From: an uncultured Eubacteriales bacterium
GTDB lineage: Bacteria > Bacillota > Clostridia > Oscillospirales > Acutalibacteraceae
Direction: 5' to 3'
Length of the DNA stretch: 23,634 nt
NCBI GenBank assembly: GCA_934615635.1
Contig: CAKTTT010000013.1
Location: forward strand, 1-23,634
This document shows positions 1 through 6,510 of the stretch, in pieces (position 1 is the stretch's first letter; each line of letters begins with the position of its first letter). The position numbers were made by a program, and so were the translations under genes. A model generated the notes under the pieces. The model had not been told where the DNA came from, ran no database searches, and saw only the letters and a program-made list of their open reading frames with translations.

Positions 1-1544
1 TGGAAGGCGGCCTGCATCTTCGTGTGATACAGCGGGGATATGTCGTGGGCGGAAACGAACACCCGGCGGATATCCTCGGGGATCTCTTCTATATGGGCGA
101 TGGTGCCCTCCTCGGCGATCCGGCGCATCAGCTCGTCGGAATACAGCCCCCGCTCGGTGAGCTTTTCCTTGAGGACAGGGCTGACCTCCAGCATTTCGGT
201 GCGGTCCATGACGCTGCGGATATACACATAGGCGAACACCGGCTCCACCCCGGAGGAAACCCCGGCCAGAATGGACAGGGTACCGGTGGGCGCGATGGTG
301 GTCACGGTGGCGTTGCGCAGAGGCTCCCCGTCCTTATAAATGCTCTCATGGAACAGAGGGAAGGGCCCCCGCTCCCTGGCCAAGCGGGCGCTGGCGCTGC
401 GGCCGGTGGTGGTGATGAAGCCCATCAGCTTGTCCGCCAGCTTCACCGCCTCGTCGGAATTATACGGGATGCCCAGATACAGCAGCATATCCGCCCACCC
501 CATGATGCCCAGGCCGATTTTCCGGGTCTGCTTGGTGGTGAAATCGATCTGGGGCAAGGGGTACTGGTTGGCGTCGATGACATTGTCCAGGAAATGGACC
601 GCTCTGCCGATGGTGTCCGCCAGCTTATTCCAGTTGATGGCGTACCGGCCGTCCCCGCCCTTCTCGATCATCTTCACCAGGTTGATGGACCCCAGGTTGC
701 AGCTTTCATAGGGCAGAAGCGGCTGCTCGCCGCAGGGATTGGTGGATTCGATCTCCCCCTGAGCGGGAACCACGTTGTCTCGGTTGAGGCGGTCTAAAAA
801 GATGATGCCCGGCTCGCCGTTGCGCCAGGCGGCGTAGACGATTTTGTCAAAGACCTCCTTGGCGTTCAGCCGGCCCACCGCCTTTTTGGTGCTGGGCTCA
901 ATGAGGTCGTAGTCCTCTCCTTTTTCCACCGCCTTCATGAAGGCCTCGGTGATTCCCACCGAAATGTTGAAGTTGGTGATGTCCGCATTGTCCGCCTTGC
1001 AGTTGATGAAATCCAGGATATCCGGATGGTCCACCCGCAGAATCCCCATATTGGCGCCCCGCCGGGTGCCGCCCTGCTTCACCGCCTCGGTGGCCATGTT
1101 GAACACCCGCATAAAGCTGATGGGCCCGCTGGCCACGCCGCCGGTGGAATTTACCGTGCTGCCCGCCGCCCGGAGGCGGGAGAAGGAGAAGCCGGTGCCG
1201 CCGCCCGACTTGTGGATCAGCGCCGCCTGCTTGATGGCCTCGAAAATATCCTCCATGCTGTCCGCCACCGGCAGGACGAAGCAGGCGGAAAGCTGCCCCA
1301 GAGGCCGACCGGCGTTCATCAGCGTGGGGGAATTGGGCAGGAATTCCAGCTCGGTCATCATCCGGTAGAATTCCTCCTCCAGCGCCGCCACATCCGCCTC
1401 CGGCTTATACTGGAGATCGGAGGCGGCGATGGCCCTGGCCACCCGGCGGAACAGCCCCTCCACCGTTTCCACCGGCTTGCCGCCGTCGTCCTTGGCCAGA
1501 TACCGGCGTTCCAGCACGGTGCGGGCGTTTTGACTAATCTCCAT
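1..1544 (-). CDS. nrdJ: Adenosylcobalamin-dependent (class II) ribonucleotide reductase, N-terminal 514 residues
   Basis: This enzyme reduces ribonucleotides to deoxyribonucleotides in the cytoplasm, using coenzyme B12 to make the thiyl radical, so it works with or without oxygen. The gene runs off the left edge, so only residues 1-514 are visible. A Cys88 in an SACFVLPV context and the N269-P-C271-G-E273 active-site motif (followed by QPLLPYESCNLGSINL) are the expected redox and radical cysteines and the catalytic Asn/Glu. An HKSGGGTGFSFSRLR segment is typical of the B12-dependent family. No ATP-cone precedes the catalytic domain; the protein starts MEISQNARTVLERRYL. The ATG at 1544 sits behind GAAAGGA. 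Upstream lie a strong promoter and paired NrdR boxes. No cobalamin riboswitch was recognised in the leader. The family call is firm; the missing C-terminus prevents checking the C-terminal redox cysteines. Confidence 0.96.
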   Translation of the reverse strand, partial: MEISQNARTVLERRYLAKDDGGKPVETVEGLFRRVARAIAASDLQYKPEADVAALEEEFYRMMTELEFLPNSPTLMNAGRPLGQLSACFVLPVADSMEDIFEAIKQAALIHKSGGGTGFSFSRLRAAGSTVNSTGGVASGPISFMRVFNMATEAVKQGGTRRGANMGILRVDHPDILDFINCKADNADITNFNISVGITEAFMKAVEKGEDYDLIEPSTKKAVGRLNAKEVFDKIVYAAWRNGEPGIIFLDRLNRDNVVPAQGEIESTNPCGEQPLLPYESCNLGSINLVKMIEKGGDGRYAINWNKLADTIGRAVHFLDNVIDANQYPLPQIDFTTKQTRKIGLGIMGWADMLLYLGIPYNSDEAVKLADKLMGFITTTGRSASARLARERGPFPLFHESIYKDGEPLRNATVTTIAPTGTLSILAGVSSGVEPVFAYVYIRSVMDRTEMLEVSPVLKEKLTERGLYSDELMRRIAEEGTIAHIEEIPEDIRRVFVSAHDISPLYHTKMQAAF

Positions 1545-1624
1545 GGTTTCGAGTCCTTTCATAAAAAAAGTTGGATCGCCGTGCAGACGGCTTCCCCTCA
1601 GCCGCCGCGGAGGAATAGAAGGAA

Positions 1625-1671
1625 CCAGCATATATTGTTATTATTCCAGCGCGATGCACCATATATTGTAG
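1625..1671 (-). promoter_or_regulatory. Tandem NrdR boxes upstream of nrdJ
   Basis: Two copies of an ATATATTGT-centred site lie at 1625-1640 and 1656-1671. Their ATATAT cores (1630 and 1661) are 31 bp apart, about three helical turns, which is the arrangement known for NrdR, the ATP/dATP-sensing zinc-finger/ATP-cone repressor of reductase genes. I count about 11 and 12 of 16 matches to the published NrdR box. The outer box overlaps the -10 of the nrdJ promoter and the inner one lies just downstream, so binding should block transcription. Function is inferred from position and from the matching pair before nrdD. Confidence 0.8.
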
Positions 1672-1693
1672 GCCCATCCCCCAGGGATGTCAA
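1665..1693 (-). promoter_or_regulatory. Sigma-A-type promoter of nrdJ
   Basis: Read on the minus strand, a perfect -35 TTGACA (1693-1688), a 17-bp spacer and a -10 TACAAT (1670-1665) lie upstream of nrdJ. Transcription would start near 1658, giving a leader of about 115 nt. The -10 is embedded in an NrdR box. Confidence 0.85.
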
Positions 1694-1698
1694 GATGA

Positions 1699-1716
1699 TT
1701 TGTTCACAAAATGTGA
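1699..1716. promoter_or_regulatory. Overlapping short palindromes between the divergent genes
   Basis: TTTGT-TC-ACAAA (1699-1710) and TCACA-AAA-TGTGA (1704-1716) overlap just upstream of the nrdJ -35. They could be an operator for nrdJ or for the divergent gene at 1867. I cannot assign a regulator. For the plus strand only a weak promoter candidate is visible (TGGATT at 1717, 17 bp, TATGAT at 1740-1745). Confidence 0.35.
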
Positions 1717-1866
1717 TGGATTTTTCCGGCGCTATGCAGTATGATAGCAGTAGACTAAAAACCCCTGGAAGGGCTGCGGAAAACCCGGGCGGAGGCGGAA
1801 ATGAGCGGAATGCCCCCGCCCCCGGCCGCCATGGGAGCGTCCATCAATATAAACGGAGGGAGAGCC

Positions 1867-2601
1867 ATGTCACTCAGCTACGCCTGCCTGCAGCTGGGAC
1901 CGGAGGAACCGGCGGAAGCCGCCCGGGAACGGATCATTTACGCGGTCACGGCGGAGATGGAACGGCAGGGGCTGATCCCCTGTGAGAAGGAGAGCGCGGA
2001 GCGGACGGTGGTCTTTGTCCGCCGGGACAGGGGCACCCTGGTGTATGACGATTGCGCCGACCGGCTGGATATCGTCGCCCTGGACGGACTGGGAAAGGGC
2101 CTGACCGGATATCTGCGCTCCCGGGGAGTGGGGATCATGTGCGCCGACAAGGGCGTCATGCTGCGCCTATATGTGGACGGCCGCCTGCGGGACGCCTATA
2201 TCTCCTCGCCCGGGGGCTTCGGCCAGCGCCGGTGTTATTGGTGGTTTTTCTGCCACGGGCACGCCCTGCGCTGGCGGGAGCAGCTTACGCCGGGCTATTC
2301 CGTCAAGGAGCTGGCGGATGCCTTTGCCCGGGGAGAGCAGGGCGGCCGGGCGGTTTTTTCCGAGATGCGGCTGATGCTGGGGCTGGACGAGGCCGCGGAT
2401 TTCGGCTTCTCCTCTCTGGAGGAGGTCGCCATGCCGGGAATGATCACCCTGTATTTCCGCGCCTCCAACCGGGTCCGGCAGGGTCTGGCGGAGAAATCCG
2501 CCCGGGCGGCGCGGCGCGCCATCTCCTCCATCGGCGCCTTCCTCCGCCGGCCCCAGGCCGCGCCCAAAATGAATAAAATGGAGAAAAAAGGCGGGGAATA
2601 G
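1867..2601 (+). CDS. Protein of unknown function, 244 aa
   Basis: I do not recognise this protein. The start at 1867 (MSLSYACLQL) follows CGGAGGGAGAGCC, a good ribosome binding site; an upstream in-frame ATG at 1801 gives a Pro/Ala-rich extension without one. The protein has no evident signal peptide or membrane segment. It begins with an acidic amphipathic stretch (about residues 10-40) and has a Gly/Tyr/Trp-rich centre (around RRCYWWFFCHGHALRW, about residues 128-143). The last 40 residues are Arg/Ala/Lys-rich and basic, ending KMEKKGGE. It is the first of three plus-strand genes, with a 33-nt gap to the hydrolase behind it, so co-transcription is likely. Codon use is GC-rich and continuous along the frame, supporting a real gene. 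Confidence 0.75.
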   Translation: MSLSYACLQLGPEEPAEAARERIIYAVTAEMERQGLIPCEKESAERTVVFVRRDRGTLVYDDCADRLDIVALDGLGKGLTGYLRSRGVGIMCADKGVMLRLYVDGRLRDAYISSPGGFGQRRCYWWFFCHGHALRWREQLTPGYSVKELADAFARGEQGGRAVFSEMRLMLGLDEAADFGFSSLEEVAMPGMITLYFRASNRVRQGLAEKSARAARRAISSIGAFLRRPQAAPKMNKMEKKGGE

Positions 2602-2634
2602 CTCTCCGTCAAAAATAAAAGGATGGGATGCCTG

Positions 2635-3471
2635 ATGAATCCGACCATACTGTATCAACTCCCCCCCAACTCCCACTGCCAGATGATGTCCTATGTCCTG
2701 CAGACTGCCGAAGGCCGCCTGGTGGTCATCGACGGCGGCTGTCGGCCGGACGGCGAGGCGCTGCTGCGCTTTCTGGAAAAGCTGGGAGGGCCCCGGCCGA
2801 CGGTGGCCGCCTGGTTCCTGACCCACGCCCACGACGACCATATCGGCGCGCTGACCGAGCTGCTGGAGCATCACCGGGAGGAATTCACCGTGGAGCGGAT
2901 CCTCTGCAACCTGCCGCCGCTGGCGTGGACCCAGGCGGTGGAAAGCGTCGCCGCCCATGCCAACCGGGAGCACGGCCCTCTGCTGGCAGCCGCCGGAGAT
3001 AAAATCGCGGCCGTTTCGGCGGGAGAGCGCATCTCCGTCGACGAGATGGTCTTCCGGGTGCTGCGGGTCCCCGACCTGAACCTGACGGTGAACCCCCTCA
3101 ACAACAGCAGCATAGTGCTGCGTCTGACGGTGGAGGGAGGCCGGACGCTCCTCTTTGTCGGCGATCTGGGCGTGGAGGCCGGAGAGGCGTTGCTGCGCGA
3201 GCTGCCCCCGGAGGATGTCCGGGCGGAGGTGGTGCAGATGGCCCATCACGGCCAGCAGGGCGTCACCAAGGCGTTTTATGAGGCGGTAGCCCCCTGGGTC
3301 TGCCTGTGGCCCACCCCCGACTGGCTGTGGGACAACGACAGCGGCGCGGGCAAGGGCAGCGGCCCCTGGAAAACATTGGAGACCCGCAGCTGGATGGAGG
3401 AGCTGGGTGTGCGGGAGCACATCGTCGCCAAAGACGGCCTGGGGAAACTGATCCTGCGGGAAGGATCCTGA
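2635..3471 (+). CDS. Metallo-beta-lactamase-fold hydrolase
   Basis: This is a 278-aa cytoplasmic hydrolase of the metallo-beta-lactamase superfamily. The metal-binding HxHxDH motif is H64-A-H66-D67-D68-H69 in a THAHDDHIGAL context. Further along are a VGDLG turn (expected metal-bridging Asp, near residue 177) and MAHHGQQG (expected His ligand, near residue 204). The layout resembles the ComEC-C-terminal type of hydrolase rather than true beta-lactamases, and there is no signal peptide. Start 2635 is chosen because AAAAGGATGGG lies before it; the ATG at 2623 would sit directly on that site. It lies 33 nt after the unknown gene and 21 nt before the DUF2284 gene. The substrate cannot be told from sequence. 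Confidence 0.85.
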   Translation: MNPTILYQLPPNSHCQMMSYVLQTAEGRLVVIDGGCRPDGEALLRFLEKLGGPRPTVAAWFLTHAHDDHIGALTELLEHHREEFTVERILCNLPPLAWTQAVESVAAHANREHGPLLAAAGDKIAAVSAGERISVDEMVFRVLRVPDLNLTVNPLNNSSIVLRLTVEGGRTLLFVGDLGVEAGEALLRELPPEDVRAEVVQMAHHGQQGVTKAFYEAVAPWVCLWPTPDWLWDNDSGAGKGSGPWKTLETRSWMEELGVREHIVAKDGLGKLILREGS

Positions 3472-3492
3472 AGGGTAAGGGAGGCGCCGGTT

Positions 3493-4062
3493 ATGGCCGA
3501 TTCCATGGAACAGCTCACAGAACAGGCAAAAGCGGGCGTTCGTATTTGTCTGGAGGAGGGGGCGGACCGGGCGGCGGTGATAGACACCGCCCGCATCCCC
3601 TTTGACAAGGGGTTGCGGGCCTATTGCGCCGCCAATGCCTGCGGGTGCTATGATAAGAACTGGGCCTGTCCGCCGGGAGTAGGCGAGCCGGACGAGGTGA
3701 TCGCCCGCGCCAAAGGCTACCGCCGCGCGCTGGTATTCCAGGCGGTGGGCCGGCTGGAGGATTCCTTTGATTTCGAGGGAATGGTGGCGGCGGAGCGCCG
3801 CTTCGGAGAGCTGGCGGAAAGGATCCGCCGCCGCATGGCGGAGACGCTGTCCCGCTATCTTCTGCTCACCGCCGGCGGCTGCTCCCTCTGCCCGGTCTGC
3901 GCCAAGGCGGAAAATCAGCCCTGCCGTTTCCCCGACAGGGCCATATCCTCTCTGGAGGCTTACTGCATCCAGGTTTCCCGGCTGGCCGCGGCCTGCGGGA
4001 TGCCCTATCACAGCGGGGAGAACACCATCACCAATTTCGGCGCCTTTCTCTTCGATGAATAG
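3493..4062 (+). CDS. DUF2284 family cysteine-rich, predicted metal-binding protein
   Basis: The protein is 189 aa with two cysteine clusters: C45, C50, C52 and C59 (CAANACGCYDKNWACPPGVG region), then C130, C133, C136 and C144 (CSLCPVCA plus PCRFPD). This pattern and the CPPGVG signature are those of DUF2284, a family predicted to bind a metal or Fe-S cluster and seen mostly in anaerobes. No biochemical role is established to my knowledge. It has no signal peptide or membrane segment. GGGAGG ends 8 nt before the ATG. It is the last gene of the 1867-4062 cluster and converges on the sigma-factor fusion, sharing a terminator with it. Family call good, function open. Confidence 0.88.
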   Translation: MADSMEQLTEQAKAGVRICLEEGADRAAVIDTARIPFDKGLRAYCAANACGCYDKNWACPPGVGEPDEVIARAKGYRRALVFQAVGRLEDSFDFEGMVAAERRFGELAERIRRRMAETLSRYLLLTAGGCSLCPVCAKAENQPCRFPDRAISSLEAYCIQVSRLAAACGMPYHSGENTITNFGAFLFDE

Positions 4063-4152
4063 CCAGCCCTTTCGAAAACGACGGGCAGCATAAACGCCGC
4101 CCTTCCATCATTCTCATGTTGCAAGCCAATAAGCAACCTATCGCCGCCGCAT

Positions 4153-4193
4153 AAAGAAACGAGACAGGGAACACATTCCCTGTCTCGTTCTTT
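4153..4193. terminator. Bidirectional intrinsic terminator between convergent genes
   Basis: A perfect 13-bp stem, AACGAGACAGGGA (4158-4170) with TCCCTGTCTCGTT (4177-4189), closes a 6-nt loop. It is flanked by TAAAGA on the left and CTTTA on the right, so it can end the DUF2284 transcript (+) and the repeat-element/sigma-fusion transcript (-). Confidence 0.85.
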
Positions 4194-4432
4194 AGTGTAA
4201 CCGAAGCCTTCGGCCGCGCCGGTGGAGATCTCCCGTCAGCTTTCTCTTCCAGCATGGAGCGAAGCGAGACAGCTCAATGACGGATAAAAGCCAACGGCAG
4301 AGGAGATAGGCCCGTTTGTGGCGGCGGGCCAGTGTGCCCAGTGTGCAAGGGAAATACCGTTGTGCGCATCTTGAGCTGTCCGCCGGTAACAGACCCTTCC
4401 CGGACTTCTTCAAGCCTCCGGCCTTGACTAAA
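4190..4432 (-). repeat. Non-coding repeat element, copy A (3' UTR of the sigma fusion gene)
   Basis: Read on the minus strand this 240-nt stretch is homologous to 11738-11998. Shared blocks, in the same order, are a 14/14 match GGTATTTCCCTTGC (4358-4345), CTCCTCTnCCGTTGGnTTTT (4305-4286, 18 of 20), CTCGCnTCGCTCCnTGCTGGAA (20 of 22, near 4270-4250) and CTCCACCGGCGC (4227-4216, 12/12). It begins within two bases of the TAG of the sigma fusion gene and runs into the terminator at 4153-4193. An 89-codon open frame on this strand is not conserved in the other copy, so I treat the element as non-coding. Its identity is unknown to me: an RNA motif or a dispersed repeat. Confidence 0.7.
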
Positions 4433-5699
4433 GAATATAATCGGTAATGCAATCGTACCAATGGACATACGTAGCGCCGTTAACCGTGAGCCGCTCATTA
4501 TCCGGGAGCTGCTCGCTCCATCTCTTTTGGTAGCGGTCCATCGCCCAGTCGTCGCGATTAAATCGGCGCCAGAGAATCGTCCTTCCCGTTTGATCCAGAT
4601 ACTGCTCCGACACAACGCCACAGTTATAGGTTTCGATATCCATAACGCAGACGGTATCATACGCTTTCCCGCCGATCGTCACCGTATATCTTCCTACAAT
4701 GTCCAGCAGGAACGCCTTATCGGCACCGGTCACGACCCCGCCCGCTCTCGTGATATCGCCCTTGGGGGAAAGATGGGTTTCATTGCCGCAGTTGTCTTCG
4801 CCGAAGCCCCAGTTGGGCATAAACGCCTCACCATCGAGAAAGGTGATATAGTTCCTCACCTCTCCGTCGTTTCGGAGGACCGCCAGATACCGGCAGTGGG
4901 TGTCGGTAAGCTGCGCCACAAATGCGCGCTCTATCGTTTTCTTCGAATGGGAACAGGCAGATTCTCTCGCGGTTATTTCCACCCCCTCGATGCCATGAAC
5001 CTTCGCCCTGCCGGTAACCTTCATATCGTACACATAACGGCACCGGCGGGAAGGGCTGTCATACATCCCCCAGGACAGCTTCTCACCCAGCCTCGGGACG
5101 AGGAACCATCCCATGAGCTCCTCCCATTTCACCGCATACGGGGGGGAATCGCTTACTTCGATTTTATATTCGGGTATAAACTCGGGCATCTTTTTCATGC
5201 TGCACTCTCCTTTTTCCAGGCCGGTGCGATAGGAATACTGGTTCTTGAAGTTCTGTTTCGCTGTATAAAGTCTGCTCTTGACCGTCCCAACCGGAATGTT
5301 CAGGCGTTTGGCGATATCTGCCTGGGGCATCTCCCTCCAGAAGTACAGATACAAAATTTGTTTATCCTTATCGCCCAACAACTCCAGGGTTTCCCTCACG
5401 GTATATCCCTCGGAAACACCGTGCCTGCCGTCAAGTTCCTCTTTGGCCGTCGGCTCTTCCATGGGTATTTCCCATTGAGCGGCTTTTCTGCGGAAGTAGT
5501 CGTTGCATTTGTTCCTGGCAATGCTGATGATCCAGGGTTTGAAAGAATCCCCGCTTTTCAACTGAGAAAACTTCCGATACGCCGTGAGATATACCTCCTG
5601 CAGCACATCCTCTGCATCCGTTTTGGAAGGCAAACGGAACCGCACAAAGCGTTCGACAGCGGCTCGCTCCGCGGTCAGCAGCTCTTCAAAATCATCCAT
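4428..5699 (-). CDS. ECF sigma factor fused to a C-terminal domain of unknown function
   Basis: Residues 1-155 are an ECF sigma-70 factor. Region 2 is about residues 15-73 (EDVLQEVYLTAYRKF, then a FKPWIISIARNKCNDYFRR motif) and region 4 about 103-153 (ADIAKRLNIPVGTVKSRLYTAK helix-turn-helix). Such factors direct RNA polymerase to GAAC/CGTC-type promoters. Residues 168-423 form a second, soluble domain rich in Tyr/Trp/Asp with conserved-looking motifs such as WEELMGWFLVPRLGEKLSW and NGATYVHWYDCITDYIL at the end. It has no transmembrane helix, so it is not a classical membrane anti-sigma factor; sensing or auto-control is a guess. AAGGGAGGTGAT before the ATG is an almost perfect binding site. 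Sampled 60-base lines in this gene have about 42-55% G+C against about 67% in a sampled line of nrdD. Confidence 0.9.
   Translation of the reverse strand: MDDFEELLTAERAAVERFVRFRLPSKTDAEDVLQEVYLTAYRKFSQLKSGDSFKPWIISIARNKCNDYFRRKAAQWEIPMEEPTAKEELDGRHGVSEGYTVRETLELLGDKDKQILYLYFWREMPQADIAKRLNIPVGTVKSRLYTAKQNFKNQYSYRTGLEKGECSMKKMPEFIPEYKIEVSDSPPYAVKWEELMGWFLVPRLGEKLSWGMYDSPSRRCRYVYDMKVTGRAKVHGIEGVEITARESACSHSKKTIERAFVAQLTDTHCRYLAVLRNDGEVRNYITFLDGEAFMPNWGFGEDNCGNETHLSPKGDITRAGGVVTGADKAFLLDIVGRYTVTIGGKAYDTVCVMDIETYNCGVVSEQYLDQTGRTILWRRFNRDDWAMDRYQKRWSEQLPDNERLTVNGATYVHWYDCITDYIL
5196..5215 (-). promoter_or_regulatory. Internal ribosome binding site and ATG at the domain junction
   Basis: AAAAAGGAGAG (5215-5205) lies 6 nt before an in-frame ATG (5198-5196) that encodes Met168 of the fusion (MKKMPEFIPEY). 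This is exactly where the sigma domain ends. It could let the C-terminal domain be made as a separate 256-aa protein, or be a relic of two formerly separate genes. Confidence 0.6.
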
Positions 5700-5746
5700 A
5701 TCATCACCTCCCTTGGTCCATTTTGGAAACCGGTTTCACCCCTATA

Positions 5747-5774
5747 GACGATCGCCGGTATCGAAAGGTTCATT
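5747..5774 (-). promoter_or_regulatory. ECF-type promoter of the sigma fusion gene
   Basis: On the minus strand TGAACC (5774-5769), a 16-bp spacer and CGTCTA (5752-5747) match the TGAAC/CGTC form of ECF-dependent promoters. It lies about 50 nt before the start codon. Autoregulation by the encoded sigma factor is the simplest reading. Confidence 0.65.
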
Positions 5775-5858
5775 TGGATTCCCTTTCCGCGCCTAACGGC
5801 TCCTGCGCCGGCAGCGCTTCATGGGCCGTTATCTCTCCAGCGGATTCCGCAATAAGAA

Positions 5859-5890
5859 ATGGCGGCGCGGTCAAAAGACCGCGCCGCCAT
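5859..5890 (-). terminator. Intrinsic terminator of nrdDG
   Basis: A perfect 14-bp stem, ATGGCGGCGCGGTC (5859-5872) with its complement at 5877-5890, closes an AAAA (or UUUU) loop. On the minus strand it is followed by TTCTTATT. It lies 73 nt after the nrdG stop and separates that operon from the sigma fusion gene downstream. Confidence 0.85.
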
Positions 5891-5962
5891 CCATCCGTCA
5901 TGCCTGCCGCTGCGCATCCCACCCGGGCGGCTGTCCGCCGTTTTCCACAGGGATCCGGCGGA

Positions 5963-6484
5963 TCATTCATCCCACAAAACGATCCGGTTCCCCTTTCGGG
6001 TTTCCTTCATGTCGATCAGCCGCTGATTGGAGGAGCCCCGAAACCGCAGGGAGATATCCTTCTTCTCCTCCTCGAACCGTCCATCCACCAGCACGTCCAA
6101 CAGCGCCAGCAAGCCGTCCGTCGCCTCGCAGCGGGGATAACTCCCCTCCCGCCGCAGCTCCTCCAGGGTGAAGCCGGTGAAAGCCCAGACGGTCTTGCCG
6201 GGAAACCGTTCCCGCACCCGCTGTACAAACGGAAGGAGCGCCCGCTGGTTGGCCGGCTCGAAAGGCTCCCCTCCCAGCAGGGTCAGGCCGTTGATATGAG
6301 CGGGCTCCAGCAGCCGCAGCAGAAGCTCCTCCGTCTCCTGGGTAAAAGGCTGCCCGTACTCGAAATCCCAGGTCTGGGGCTGAAAGCAATGGGGGCAGCG
6401 GTTGGTACAGCCCGATACGAACAGGGAAACCCGCACCCCGATTCCATTGGCGATATCGCAGTTTTTAATCTCTCCGTAATACAT
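5963..6484 (-). CDS. nrdG: Anaerobic ribonucleoside-triphosphate reductase activating protein
   Basis: This radical-SAM enzyme of 173 aa installs the glycyl radical on NrdD. The cluster-binding CxxxCxxC is C26-T-N-R-C30-P-H-C33, followed by FQPQTWDF, and a LLGGEPF motif follows near residue 63. The length and the N-terminal MYYGEIKNCDIANGIGVRVS fit the NrdG family. The ATG at 6484 is preceded by AGGGGGG with a short spacer; a longer open frame upstream overlaps the end of nrdD and is not used. It starts 26 nt after the nrdD stop codon, so the two are one operon ending at the hairpin 5859-5890. Confidence 0.96.
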   Translation of the reverse strand: MYYGEIKNCDIANGIGVRVSLFVSGCTNRCPHCFQPQTWDFEYGQPFTQETEELLLRLLEPAHINGLTLLGGEPFEPANQRALLPFVQRVRERFPGKTVWAFTGFTLEELRREGSYPRCEATDGLLALLDVLVDGRFEEEKKDISLRFRGSSNQRLIDMKETRKGNRIVLWDE

Positions 6485-6510
6485 AGGAGCCCCCCTAGAC
6501 GCTGTAGACG

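Noticed and set aside
1545..1866. Cobalamin riboswitch in front of the B12-dependent reductase
   Set aside because: No B12-box or the expected multi-helix layout is visible; the leader is only about 115 nt and is explained by the promoter and NrdR boxes.
1801..1866. Earlier ATG for the unknown protein at 1867
   Set aside because: No ribosome binding site precedes it, whereas GGAGGGAG sits correctly before 1867.
2167..4011. 614-codon open frame on the minus strand opposite the three-gene cluster
   Set aside because: It is an antisense shadow with Gly/His/Gln/Arg-biased composition; the plus strand carries three genes with proper starts and family motifs.
4192..4461. 89-codon frame across repeat copy A
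   Set aside because: The frame is not kept in copy B, where length changes disrupt it, so it is not treated as a protein gene.
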